From the NCBI RefSeq assembly GCF_005938625.1, contig NZ_VCNJ01000024.1:62001-126000 (forward strand): a stretch of DNA of 64,000 nt, read 5' to 3'. Numbering within the stretch: position 1 is the first letter of the stretch; every line of letters begins with the position of its first letter. The stretch is from Pseudomonas fluorescens (GTDB lineage Bacteria > Pseudomonadota > Gammaproteobacteria > Pseudomonadales > Pseudomonadaceae). Both the position numbers and the translations under genes were made by a program. Positions 44,104-53,329 of the stretch are shown here, one piece after another. Below the pieces are notes generated by a model. The model did not search any database. It was not told the origin of the DNA and saw nothing but the letters and a program-made list of their open reading frames with translations.

Positions 44104-44488
44104 CGGCGTTCCGATGAGGGGCAAGAGCACCACAAAAACCAAAGCCGTGCGCGCCGTGCTCTTCACCACTCAATAGGCCGAGTGTCAGCTCGCCTGCTCT
44201 TGATCTTGATCCACGGGCGACGTCGGAAGGCTGAGTGGAGGGATTGATCCGGGCGTGGGAGCGCAGCGACCGTTTGGCGAAGCCAAACACAGCGAGAGGA
44301 GGTGCAGCGAAGCAAACCGTAGGCGCTGCGCCCGGATCCATCCCGGAGCGAAGGAACCCCGAGCCCCAGCGAGCGGGCCGCACGCAGGAGCAAGCCTTTT
44401 TGGTTACTTTTGAGGCGTTTGTCAAAAGTGACCCGCCGTAAGGGCGGAACCCTAAGCAGCCATCACCGCAGTAACGGATATGCCCACA
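44104..44488. ncRNA. Dispersed structured element, copy A (possible ncRNA)
   Basis: This non-coding block of about 385 bases is shared with 59366-59722. Four helices are supported by compensatory changes between copies: GGATTGATCCGGGCG (44241) with CGCCCGGATCCATCC (44329); GTTTGGC-GAA-GCCAAAC (44272-44288); GGTTACTTTTGA with TCAAAAGTGACC around loop GGCGTTTG (44402-44433); CGCC-GTAAG-GGCG (44434-44446). The loops are identical in both copies. A perfect AGGAGGTG is conserved without a following start codon. No ORF is shared. Whether it is transcribed is unknown; dppA1 begins 112 bases downstream. Confidence 0.55.
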
Positions 44489-44599
44489 ACCGCTGGATAT
44501 ACCGAGATAGACGCTTCAACAGGAAAAACGATATTTCCGCCAACACCCCCGCCCCAGCTACTCTTCCACGATTACCACCGCCGATTCCCCGGGGACCCC

Positions 44600-46201
44600 A
44601 TGCCAAGATCCACCCTAAAACCGCTCTTGATCTCCCTCGCACTAACCGCCATAGCCCCAATCGCCAACGCCGCCACAACCCTGGTCTACTGCTCCGAAGC
44701 CAGCCCGGCAGGCTTCGACCCCAGCCAATACACCAGCGGCACCGACTTCGACGCCTCCGCCGAAACCGTCTTCAACCGCCTCACCCAATTCAAACGCGGC
44801 GGCACCGACATCGAACCCGGCCTGGCAACAAAATGGGACATCTCCCCGGATGGCCTGCAATACACCTTCCACCTGCGCCAAAACGTAAAATTCCACACCA
44901 CCGACTACTTCAAACCCACCCGCGACTTCAACGCCGACGACGTGCTCTTCACCTTCCAGCGCCTACTCGACCCGGAGAACGCCTTCCGCAAGGCCTACCC
45001 CGCCGAGTCCCCCTACTTCACCGACATGGGCCTGAACACCACGATCAAATCGGTAGAAAAACTCGACGAGCAAACCGTGCGCTTCAATCTCAACAACGTC
45101 GACGCCGCCTTCGTGCAAAACCTCGCCATGAGCTTCGCCTCGGTGCAATCAGCCGAATACGCCGCCCAACTGTTGAAGGAAGGCAAAGCCGCCGATCTCA
45201 ACCAGAAGCCGATCGGCACCGGCCCGTTCGTGTTCAAGCGCTACCAGAAGGACTCGCAAATCCGCTACGCCGCCAACACGGCCTACTGGAAACCCGAAGA
45301 CGTGAAGATCGACAACCTGATCTTCTCCATCACCCCGGATGCCGCCGTGCGCCTGCAAAAGCTCAAGGCCGGCGAATGCCAGGTCAGTGGCTACCCACGC
45401 CCGGCCGACATCGAAGTGATGGAAAAAGACCCGAACCTGCGCGTGCTCAAGCAAGCGGGTTTCAACCTCGGCTTCCTCGCCTACAACACCACCCACGCAC
45501 CTCTCGATCAGCTCAAGGTTCGGCAGGCGCTGGACATGGCCATCGACAAACCGGCAATCATCAAAGCCGTCTACCAAAGCGCCGGCCAGTTGGCGCAAAA
45601 CGCCTTGCCGCCAGCACAATGGTCGTTTGACCCGACCATCAAGGATGCCCCTTACGACCCGGTCAAAGCGCGGGTGCTACTCAAAGAAGCAGGGGTTGCG
45701 CCGGGTACAACCATCAACCTTTGGGCGATGACAGTGCAACGCGCTTCGAACCCGAATGCGCGGATGTCGGCACAGATGATCCAGCAGGATTGGGAGAAAA
45801 TCGGCATCAAGGCCAACATCGTCAGCTATGAATGGGGCGAGTACATCAAACGTGCGAAAAATGGCGAACACGACGCCATGATCTATGGTTGGACAGGTGA
45901 CAACGGTGACCCGGACAACTGGCTTGGCGTGCTCTACAGCTGCGCGGCGGTAAAAGGCAGCAACTACGCCAAATGGTGCGATCCGGCCTACGACAAACTG
46001 GTCCAGCAGGCCAAGTTGTCCACCGACAAAGAGCAGCGGGTAAAACTGTATCAACAGGCGCAACTGATCCTTAAACAGCAAGTGCCGATTACACCGATTG
46101 CCAACTCCACGGTGTTTCAGCCGCTGCGCAAGGAAGTCACCGACTTCCGGATCAGCCCGTTCGGTCTGACCCCCTTCTATGGCGTGGGTATAAATAAGTA
46201 A
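44600..46201 (+). CDS. dppA1: Periplasmic dipeptide-binding protein DppA1
   Basis: This solute-binding protein of the peptide/opine/nickel family captures di- or tripeptides for DppBCDF. The 533-residue product has a signal peptide (LKPLLISLALTAIAPIANA, cut near residue 24), then TTLVYCSEASPAGFDPSQYTSGTDFDA and the family signatures TKWDISPDGLQYTFHLRQNVKFHTT and GWTGDNGDPDNWLG. It is the first of three close paralogues followed by a more distant fourth. The ATG at 44600 has a modest GGGGA site. The upstream frame extension is non-family sequence. Confidence 0.92.
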   Translation: MPRSTLKPLLISLALTAIAPIANAATTLVYCSEASPAGFDPSQYTSGTDFDASAETVFNRLTQFKRGGTDIEPGLATKWDISPDGLQYTFHLRQNVKFHTTDYFKPTRDFNADDVLFTFQRLLDPENAFRKAYPAESPYFTDMGLNTTIKSVEKLDEQTVRFNLNNVDAAFVQNLAMSFASVQSAEYAAQLLKEGKAADLNQKPIGTGPFVFKRYQKDSQIRYAANTAYWKPEDVKIDNLIFSITPDAAVRLQKLKAGECQVSGYPRPADIEVMEKDPNLRVLKQAGFNLGFLAYNTTHAPLDQLKVRQALDMAIDKPAIIKAVYQSAGQLAQNALPPAQWSFDPTIKDAPYDPVKARVLLKEAGVAPGTTINLWAMTVQRASNPNARMSAQMIQQDWEKIGIKANIVSYEWGEYIKRAKNGEHDAMIYGWTGDNGDPDNWLGVLYSCAAVKGSNYAKWCDPAYDKLVQQAKLSTDKEQRVKLYQQAQLILKQQVPITPIANSTVFQPLRKEVTDFRISPFGLTPFYGVGINK

Positions 46202-46207
46202 CACCGA

Positions 46208-46253
46208 GCCCCAAGGCGGCGCGCACAACGTGACCAATGCACCGTTTTGGGGC
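46208..46253 (+). terminator. Weak terminator-like hairpin after dppA1
   Basis: GCCCCAA (46208-46214) pairs with TTGGGGC (46247-46253) across a long 32-base loop, followed by TTCATTT. It is weaker than the terminator after dppA2. Confidence 0.3.
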
Positions 46254-46461
46254 TTCATTTGCACCGTAAAAACCACTCGCAAACGGTCAAATGCGTCAGA
46301 AGTTATACAGATGCGACATTAAGGTACGTTCGTGCCACGCTTTGAGGCCGGCAGTCGCTCTGGATCTTGCAATGGGTATGGCCCCTGCATAAGTATCCGC
46401 AGGCACGACTCACGAGGTCGTACCTCACAACTAAAAAATGACAACAAATCATGAGGCCAAC

Positions 46462-48087
46462 ATGCTTAAACACGCGGTCATTCCGTTTTTAGTCGGCGCA
46501 GGCTTGTTAGCCTCCGCACCTTTCGCATCCGCTGCGACTAACCTGGTGTTCTGCTCCGAAGGCAGCCCGGCCGGTTTCGACCCAGGCCAGTACACCACCG
46601 GAACCGACTTCGACGCCTCAGCCGAAACCATGTTCAACCGTCTGACCCAGTTCGAGCGCGGCGGCACCGCCGTGATTCCTGGTCTGGCGACCAAGTGGGA
46701 CATTTCCGATGATGGCCTGACTTACACCTTCCACCTGCGTGAAGGCGTCAAGTTCCACACCACCCCGTATTTCAAGCCGACTCGTGAGTTCAACGCCGAC
46801 GACGTACTGTTCACCTTCAATCGCATGATTAACAAGGATGACCCGTTCCGTAAGGCGTACCCGACCGAATTCCCGTACTTCACCGACATGGGGATGGACA
46901 CCAACATCACCAAGATCGATAAAGTCGACGACCACACTGTCAAGTTCACGTTGAAAGAAGTAGATGCCGCGTTCATCCAGAACATGGCCATGAGCTTCGC
47001 CTCGGTGCAGTCCGCCGAGTACGCAGCGCAGCTGCTGAAAGAAGGCAAGGCTGCCGACATCAACCAGAAGCCGATCGGCACTGGTCCGTTCGTGTTCAAG
47101 AGCTACCAGAAAGATTCCAACATCCGTTACACCGGCAACAAGGATTACTGGAAGCCGGATGACGTGAAGATCGACAACCTGATCTTCGCCATCACCACCG
47201 ATCCGTCGGTACGTATTCAGAAGCTGAAAAAGAACGAGTGCCAGGTCACTCTGTTCCCGCGTCCAGCCGACCTGAAAGCGCTGAAAGAAGACAAAACCCT
47301 GAAGATGCCTGACCAGGCTGGTTTCAACCTCGGTTACATCGCCTACAACGTGATGGACAAGGTCAAGGGCAGCAACGAGGCCAACCCGCTGGCTGACCTG
47401 CGCGTACGTCAGGCGCTGGACATGGCCGTGAACAAGCCACAGATCATCGACTCGGTTTACCAGGGCGCAGGCCAACTGGCCGTCAACGCCATGCCGCCGA
47501 CCCAATGGTCTTACGACACCACCATCAAAGATGCCAAGTACGATCCTGAGAAAGCCAAACAGCTGCTCAAGGAAGCCGGCGTCAAGGAAGGTACCGAGAT
47601 CGTTCTGTGGGCGATGCCGGTGCAGCGTCCATACAACCCGAACGCTAAACTGATGGCTGAAATGCTCCAGTCCGACTGGGCCAAGATCGGCTTGAAAGTG
47701 AAGATCACCAGCTACGAGTGGGGCGAGTACATCAAGCGCTCCAAAGGTGGCGAGAACCAGGCCATGATCATTGGCTGGAGCGGTGACAATGGTGATCCGG
47801 ACAACTGGCTGAACGTGCTGTTCGGCTGCGACTCGCTCAGCGGCAACAACTTCTCCAAGTGGTGCGACAAGAAGTTCGATGGCCTCGTCAAAGAAGCCAA
47901 GCGCACAACCGACCAAGGTAAGCGCACCGAACTGTACAAAGAGGCACAACACGTCCTCAAAGATGCAGTCCCTATGACACCTATCGCTCACTCGACGGTG
48001 TACCAACCCATGCGCGCCAACGTGCAGGACTTCAAGATCAGCCCATTCGGCTTGAACTCCTTCTACGGCGTCAGCGTCAGCAAATAA
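46462..48087 (+). CDS. dppA2: Periplasmic dipeptide-binding protein DppA2
   Basis: This 541-residue paralogue of DppA1 has a signal peptide (FLVGAGLLASAPFASAA), NLVFCSEGSPAGFDPGQYTTG and GWSGDNGDPDNWLNVLFGC. The internal insertion DKVKGSNEANPLADL distinguishes it from DppA1 and DppA3. The ATG at 46462 has GAGG six bases upstream; an earlier in-frame ATG at 46438 lacks a site. An ACAACAAA motif just upstream resembles an Hfq/Crc target. Different peptide preference from its paralogues is expected by analogy with P. aeruginosa. Confidence 0.93.
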   Translation: MLKHAVIPFLVGAGLLASAPFASAATNLVFCSEGSPAGFDPGQYTTGTDFDASAETMFNRLTQFERGGTAVIPGLATKWDISDDGLTYTFHLREGVKFHTTPYFKPTREFNADDVLFTFNRMINKDDPFRKAYPTEFPYFTDMGMDTNITKIDKVDDHTVKFTLKEVDAAFIQNMAMSFASVQSAEYAAQLLKEGKAADINQKPIGTGPFVFKSYQKDSNIRYTGNKDYWKPDDVKIDNLIFAITTDPSVRIQKLKKNECQVTLFPRPADLKALKEDKTLKMPDQAGFNLGYIAYNVMDKVKGSNEANPLADLRVRQALDMAVNKPQIIDSVYQGAGQLAVNAMPPTQWSYDTTIKDAKYDPEKAKQLLKEAGVKEGTEIVLWAMPVQRPYNPNAKLMAEMLQSDWAKIGLKVKITSYEWGEYIKRSKGGENQAMIIGWSGDNGDPDNWLNVLFGCDSLSGNNFSKWCDKKFDGLVKEAKRTTDQGKRTELYKEAQHVLKDAVPMTPIAHSTVYQPMRANVQDFKISPFGLNSFYGVSVSK

Positions 48088-48094
48088 GGCACTG

Positions 48095-48127
48095 CAACGG
48101 CGACGTTTTTGACGTCGCCGTTGTTTT
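48095..48127 (+). terminator. Rho-independent terminator after dppA2
   Basis: A perfect 12-base stem CAACGGCGACGT / ACGTCGCCGTTG with loop TTTTG and a T4 tail, 7 bases after the dppA2 stop. It separates dppA2 from dppA3. Confidence 0.9.
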
Positions 48128-48386
48128 ACCTGCCGGGAAGTTAGGAAATTGCCTACAGCCAATTCCACTGCGGATTACCACAGTGGTATAGGACGCGTCG
48201 CCTTTTCCTACGAGCTTTAAGGCATTTACGCATTTACTGCCAGGACCGCGGCCCCTACCGTCGGGTACTGACCAGTTTCTGCGTGGGCCACCGGTTTGCC
48301 GTACGTACTGGATTGAGCTCGATGCAGCCAAACGTCTCAGGATGGGACGGCGGCGCATTGAACAACACTAAAAAAGAGGGAGCGTC
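48128..48386 (+). promoter_or_regulatory. dppA2-dppA3 intergenic region
   Basis: This 259-base stretch after the dppA2 terminator must carry a dppA3 promoter, but no clear -35/-10 pair was seen. In P. aeruginosa the corresponding interval, as I recall it, holds the peptidase gene mdpA and the regulator gene psdR; no ORF of that kind is present here. AACAACAC lies 26 bases upstream of the dppA3 start, a possible Hfq/Crc site. Confidence 0.45.
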
Positions 48387-49985
48387 ATGCGCCATACCTT
48401 GATTTTTTCCGCATTGCTGGGCGCCGGCCTGATGGCCGCCTCGTCCGCCAGTTTCGCCGCCAGCAAGAGCCTGGTGTTCTGCTCCGAAGGCAGCCCCGCC
48501 GGTTTCGATACCGCGCAATACACGACAGCGACCGATAACGACGCCGCCGAACCGATCTACAACCGTCTGGTCGAGTTCGAAAAAGGCGCGACCAATGTCG
48601 TCCCTGGCCTGGCAACCACGTGGGATATTTCCGAGGATGGTCTCAAGTACACCTTTCACCTGCGTGAAGGTGTGAAATTTCACACAACGCCGTACTTCAA
48701 GCCGACCCGCGACTTCAACGCCGATGACGTGTTGTTCACGTTTAATCGCATGCTGGATGCCCAGCAACCTTTCCGTAAGGCCTATCCCACAGAATTCCCG
48801 TACTTCAACGGGATGAGCCTGAACAAGAACATCGCCAAGGTCGAGAAGACCGGGCCGCTGACCGTGGAGTTCACGCTCAACAGCGTCGACGCCGCGTTCA
48901 TTCAGAACATCGCCATGAGCTTCGCCGCCATCCTGTCCGCCGAATACGCCGACAAATTGCTGGCCGAAGGCAAGCCGAGCGACATCAACCAGAAACCGAT
49001 CGGCACCGGGCCGTTCGTGTTCAAGAGTTATCAGAAAGACTCGAACATCCGTTACACCGGTAATAAACATTACTGGGATCCGAGCCGGGTCAAACTCGAC
49101 AACCTGATCTTCGCGATCAACACCGACGCCTCGGTACGTGTGCAGAAGCTCAAGGCCGGCGAATGCCAGATCACCCTGCATCCGCGCCCTGCCGATGTTG
49201 AAGCGTTGAAGGCCGACCCGAAACTGCAACTGATTTCCAAGCCGGGTTTCAACCTCGGCTACATCGCCTATAACGTGCGCCACAAGCCATTCGACCAGCT
49301 CGAAGTGCGTCAGGCGCTGGACATGGCGGTGAATAAACAGGGGATTCTCAACGCTGTTTATCAAGGCGCCGGCCAACTGGCCGTCAACGCCATGCCACCG
49401 ACCCAGTGGTCTTACGACGACAGCATCAAAGACGCCGCCTACAACCCGGAAAAAGCCAAAGAGCTGCTCAAGGCTGCAGGCGTCAAGGAAGGCACCGAGA
49501 TCACCCTGTGGGCGATGCCGGTGCAGCGTCCATACAACCCGAACGCCAAACTGATGGCCGAAATGCTTCAGGCGGACTGGGCCAAGATCGGTCTGAAAGT
49601 GAAGATCGTCAGCTACGAATGGGGCGAGTACATCAAGCGCACCAAAAATGGCGAGCATGACATCAGCCTGATCGGCTGGACCGGTGACAACGGGGATCCG
49701 GACAACTGGCTCGGCACGCTGTACAGCTGCGATGCCATCGGCGGCAACAACTACTCCATGTGGTGCGATCCGGCGTACGACAAGCTGATCAAACAGGCCA
49801 AGGTCGTCACCGACCGCGACCAGCGCACCGTGCTCTACAAACAGGCTCAGCAATTGCTTAAACAGCAGGTGCCGATCACGCCTGTCGCCCACTCGACGGT
49901 CAACCAGCCGTTAAGCGCGAGGATCGAAGGGTTCAAAGTCAGCCCGTTCGGTCGCAACGTGTTCTCGGGTGTCGGTATCGATTAA
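48387..49985 (+). CDS. dppA3: Periplasmic dipeptide-binding protein DppA3
   Basis: The third tandem paralogue is 532 residues, with signal peptide LIFSALLGAGLMAASSASFAA and the mature start SKSLVFCSEGSPAGFDTAQY. Conserved features are TTWDISEDGLKYTFHLREGVKFHTTPYFKPTRDF and GWTGDNGDPDNWLGTLYSCDA. It is very similar to DppA2 along most of its length, suggesting a recent duplication. GAGGGAG lies at optimal spacing. It is followed by the porin gene after 175 bases. Confidence 0.93.
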   Translation: MRHTLIFSALLGAGLMAASSASFAASKSLVFCSEGSPAGFDTAQYTTATDNDAAEPIYNRLVEFEKGATNVVPGLATTWDISEDGLKYTFHLREGVKFHTTPYFKPTRDFNADDVLFTFNRMLDAQQPFRKAYPTEFPYFNGMSLNKNIAKVEKTGPLTVEFTLNSVDAAFIQNIAMSFAAILSAEYADKLLAEGKPSDINQKPIGTGPFVFKSYQKDSNIRYTGNKHYWDPSRVKLDNLIFAINTDASVRVQKLKAGECQITLHPRPADVEALKADPKLQLISKPGFNLGYIAYNVRHKPFDQLEVRQALDMAVNKQGILNAVYQGAGQLAVNAMPPTQWSYDDSIKDAAYNPEKAKELLKAAGVKEGTEITLWAMPVQRPYNPNAKLMAEMLQADWAKIGLKVKIVSYEWGEYIKRTKNGEHDISLIGWTGDNGDPDNWLGTLYSCDAIGGNNYSMWCDPAYDKLIKQAKVVTDRDQRTVLYKQAQQLLKQQVPITPVAHSTVNQPLSARIEGFKVSPFGRNVFSGVGID

Positions 49986-50160
49986 ACCAGACGATTAGCC
50001 GCAACGCTGGGGGGCGCTGTCTAACCCCTCACGCAAGCGCTTTGCCGAAATTCGCCAATCCGGCATTTTGCAAACGTTTGCGATGTGTGAATGAGTTCTA
50101 AACCAATAACCGGCATACCAAAAAAAGCCGGCATAAAAAGAAAGTAAAGGAGCTTCACCC

Positions 50161-51582
50161 ATGAAACTGAGCAGCACCGCGATACTGGCCCTGGCCATCA
50201 GCAGCATCACCGCCACGGCGTACGCAGAACCTGCAAGTCAGGAGTTCGTCCCTACCACGTTGGCCGGCAGTAGCGCCCAAAGCGAGGCCAAAGGCTTTAT
50301 CGATGGACAAAGCCTGGGCGGCACAACCCGTAACTGGTACGCCAATGAACTGCGTCGTCGTGACGACAGCTTCAGCTACGTGAAAAACAGCGACAAAGAC
50401 ACCTCCCCAACGGTAAGAACAAAGACCCCGCGTCGTATCAACTGGGTTCAGGGCACCATCGTCAACTACACCTCGGGCTTCACCCAAGGCACCGTTGGCG
50501 TGAGCACCGAAGTTGCCGCTTACAACGCCATCGTTCTCGACCGTGACCGCAAGGATATTGCTGGCGGCTCCAACCGCACCCTCGCCCATTCCGACGGTGA
50601 TGCGGTCGACCAGTGGAGCAAACTGGGTCTGGCCAACGTCAAGTTCCGCGTGTCCAACACCACGTTGACCGCAGGTCGCCAGAACTTCAGCACGCCGATT
50701 GTCGATGTTATCGGCAACCGTCCGCTGCCTTCGAGCTTTGAAGGGATCAGTCTGCATAGCGAAGAGTTGAACAACCTGTCGTTCGACCTCGCCGGTTTCG
50801 ACCGCGTCTCGCCACGTACCGAGCAGAGCCTGTCGAAATTCCGTTCCGAATACGGCGCCAACGGCGAAGAAACCGACAAGGTCTACACCGCGGGCGTGAA
50901 CTATCAGCCGCTCAAAAGCCTGAAAACCAGCCTGTACGTCGCCAACGTCGAAGACTTCTGGAACCAGTACTACTTCGGCGGAACCCACGAATTGGGTGAC
51001 AGCCAGGTATTGAGCCTGACCACCGGCCTGAACTACTACAAGACCGTCGACGAAGGCAAAAAGTTGATGGGCAACATCGACAACGATACCTACTCGCTGT
51101 CCTTGGGACTGACCCACCAGGCCCACAGCCTGACCTTCTCGTATCAGCAAGTGAACGGTAACGAGTACTTCGACTACCTGCACGAAACCAACGGCATCTA
51201 CCTGGCCAACTCCCTGCTGTCGGACTTCAACGGCCCGAACGAGAAATCCTTCCAGATCGCCTACGGCATCAACATGGCCGAGTACGGCGTGCCAGGCCTG
51301 AAGTTCAACATCTACCAGGCTCGCGGATGGGGCATCGACGGTACTCACTACCGTGGCACCGCTTACACCATTCCAGATGACAAGCGCGGCGATCTGAGTC
51401 TGATGGACGGCGAATCCCACTACGAATACGGCATCGGTGCTTCCTACGCCGTGCAGAGCGGTCCGCTCAAAGCCACCGCGATTCGCGCGACGTACACCAC
51501 GCACCGCGCCAGCGAGCATCAGGCTGACGGCAACATCAACGAGTTCCGTCTCGTGACCACGATTCCATTCAACATCCTGTAA
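50161..51582 (+). CDS. opdP: OprD-family dipeptide porin OpdP/OpdD
   Basis: This outer-membrane OprD-family porin of 473 residues is the likely entry route for dipeptides feeding the DppA proteins; the P. aeruginosa orthologue at this position admits glycine-glutamate. It has a signal peptide (ILALAISSITATAYA), the OprD opening GFIDGQSLGGTTRNWYANELRR, amphipathic beta strands throughout and a terminal strand ending EFRLVTTIPFNIL with a non-aromatic final residue. AAAGGAG precedes the ATG. A strong terminator follows, before dppA4. Confidence 0.93.
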   Translation: MKLSSTAILALAISSITATAYAEPASQEFVPTTLAGSSAQSEAKGFIDGQSLGGTTRNWYANELRRRDDSFSYVKNSDKDTSPTVRTKTPRRINWVQGTIVNYTSGFTQGTVGVSTEVAAYNAIVLDRDRKDIAGGSNRTLAHSDGDAVDQWSKLGLANVKFRVSNTTLTAGRQNFSTPIVDVIGNRPLPSSFEGISLHSEELNNLSFDLAGFDRVSPRTEQSLSKFRSEYGANGEETDKVYTAGVNYQPLKSLKTSLYVANVEDFWNQYYFGGTHELGDSQVLSLTTGLNYYKTVDEGKKLMGNIDNDTYSLSLGLTHQAHSLTFSYQQVNGNEYFDYLHETNGIYLANSLLSDFNGPNEKSFQIAYGINMAEYGVPGLKFNIYQARGWGIDGTHYRGTAYTIPDDKRGDLSLMDGESHYEYGIGASYAVQSGPLKATAIRATYTTHRASEHQADGNINEFRLVTTIPFNIL

Positions 51583-51590
51583 AAAACGCC

Positions 51591-51632
51591 AGCCGACGGC
51601 TGACTCATGATGAGTCGGCCGTTCGGCTTTTT
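51591..51632 (+). terminator. Rho-independent terminator after the porin gene
   Basis: AGCCGACGGCTGACTC and GAGTCGGCCGTTCGGCT form a long stem with two internal irregularities and a short ATGAT loop, followed by T5. It lies 9 bases after the porin stop and before dppA4. Confidence 0.85.
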
Positions 51633-51660
51633 GTCTTCAACCGATTGCAGAGGGTTATCG

Positions 51661-53256
51661 ATGAAAATGCTTCCCCTACGTGCGGCCATCGCGGCTGCGT
51701 TGCTGAGTGTCGCTGTCGGCGTCTCGGCCAAACCCTTGGTGGTCTGCACCGAAGCCAGTCCGGAAGGCTTCGATATGGTCCAGTACACGACTGCAGTCAC
51801 GGCGGACGCTGTGGCCGAAACCATCTTCAACCGCTTGGTGGACTTCAAGCCTGGCACGACGGAAATCGTTCCGGCCCTGGCAGACACCTGGGAAATCAGC
51901 GAAGACGGTCTGACGTACACGTTCCACCTGCGTCAAGGCGTCAAGTTTCACACCACCGAATACTTCAAGCCGACCCGCGACATGAACGCCGACGACGTGG
52001 TCTGGAGCTTCCAGCGTCAGCTGGACCCGAATCACCCGTGGCACAAACTGTCGAGCGTGGGCTTCCCGTACTTTGAAAGCATGGGCTTCAAAGAACTGCT
52101 CAAAAGCGTAGAAAAAGTCGACGAGCACACGGTCAAGTTCACCCTGACCCGCCGCGAAGCGCCGTTCCTGGCTGACGTCGCGATGCCGTTCACCGCCATT
52201 TACTCCGCTGAATACGCCGATCAGCTGCTCAAGGCCAACAAGACCGGCGACCTCAACAACAAGCCGGTCGGCACCGGCCCGTTCATCTTCCAGCGTTATG
52301 CCAAGGATGCGCAGGTGCGCTTCAAGGCCAACCCGGACTACTTCCGTGGCAAGCCACCGGCCGACGCGTTGATTCTGGCGATCGCCACCGACAACAACGT
52401 GCGCCTGCAGAAGCTCAAGGCCAACGAGTGCCAGATCGCGCTGTATCCGAAACCGGATGACATCCCGAGCATCAAGAAAGACGACAAGCTCAAGGTCGAA
52501 GAACTGAATGCGATGACCGTTTCGTACATCGCCATGAACACCCAGCACAAATACATGAGCGACGTGCGCGTGCGTAAAGCGATCGACATCGCTTTCGACA
52601 AAGCGGCTTACGTCAACGCACTGTTTGGCCCGGGCAATGCGACCGTCGCGGTCAACCCGTACCCGGACACGCTGCTGGGCTACAACCACGAGCTGAAAAA
52701 CCCGCCACGCGACCTCGACAAGGCCCGCGCTTTGCTCAAGGAAGCCGGGGTTCCGGACGGCACCGTGTTTACCCTGTTTACCCGTAACGGCGGCGGTCCG
52801 ACCAACCCGAACCCGATGCTCGGCGCGCAAATGATGCAGGCTGACCTGGCGAAAGTCGGGATCAAGATCGACATCCGCGTGATGGAATGGGGCGAAATGC
52901 TCAAACGCGCCAAGGCCGGCGAACACGATATGGTCTCGGCCGGATGGGCGGGCGACAACGGCGACCCGGATAACTTCCTGACGCCTATGCTCAGTTGCGA
53001 AGCTGCCAAGAACGGCGAAAACTACGCGCGCTGGTGCAACGAGAAATTCCAGACACTGCTCGACGAAGCACGGGCTAAAGTAGATCCGGCCGAACGCGCG
53101 AAACTCTACGAGCAGGCTCAGGTCCTGTTTAATCAGGATCAACCGTGGATCAGCATGGCCCACACCCGGATGTTTACTGCAATGCGCAACAACGTAGAGG
53201 GCTATCACATCAGCCCTCTCACCACTAATAACTTCGCCACTACCCAGGTGAAGTAG
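51661..53256 (+). CDS. dppA4: Periplasmic dipeptide-binding protein DppA4
   Basis: The fourth solute-binding protein, 531 residues, is the most divergent in this cluster and nearest to E. coli DppA in its start KPLVVCTEASPEGFDMVQYTTA. It has a signal peptide (RAAIAAALLSVAVGVSA) and the family motif GWAGDNGDPDNFLTPMLSC. It is placed next to dppB and separated by 73 bases, so it is probably the core binding protein. The ATG at 51661 has AGAGG seven bases upstream; the frame extends 18 codons earlier into the terminator. Confidence 0.94.
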   Translation: MKMLPLRAAIAAALLSVAVGVSAKPLVVCTEASPEGFDMVQYTTAVTADAVAETIFNRLVDFKPGTTEIVPALADTWEISEDGLTYTFHLRQGVKFHTTEYFKPTRDMNADDVVWSFQRQLDPNHPWHKLSSVGFPYFESMGFKELLKSVEKVDEHTVKFTLTRREAPFLADVAMPFTAIYSAEYADQLLKANKTGDLNNKPVGTGPFIFQRYAKDAQVRFKANPDYFRGKPPADALILAIATDNNVRLQKLKANECQIALYPKPDDIPSIKKDDKLKVEELNAMTVSYIAMNTQHKYMSDVRVRKAIDIAFDKAAYVNALFGPGNATVAVNPYPDTLLGYNHELKNPPRDLDKARALLKEAGVPDGTVFTLFTRNGGGPTNPNPMLGAQMMQADLAKVGIKIDIRVMEWGEMLKRAKAGEHDMVSAGWAGDNGDPDNFLTPMLSCEAAKNGENYARWCNEKFQTLLDEARAKVDPAERAKLYEQAQVLFNQDQPWISMAHTRMFTAMRNNVEGYHISPLTTNNFATTQVK

Positions 53257-53329
53257 ATAAGAAACTCCCGGCGTCCCTGACTCCAGTGACGCCGGGCACG
53301 CCTAACCGGCTGATGAGGTACCACACAAG

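Noticed and set aside
44163..44393. Short frames inside structured element copy A, both strands
   Set aside because: Frames are not shared with copy B and the base changes follow helix pairing, not codon positions.
46618..49892. Long minus-strand frames (over 500 codons) opposite dppA2 and dppA3
   Set aside because: They mirror the dppA genes exactly and resemble each other only because the sense genes are paralogues; no ribosome sites or domains.
51676..53208. 510-codon minus-strand frame opposite dppA4
   Set aside because: Same antisense effect; the sense strand encodes a full DppA with signal peptide and motifs.
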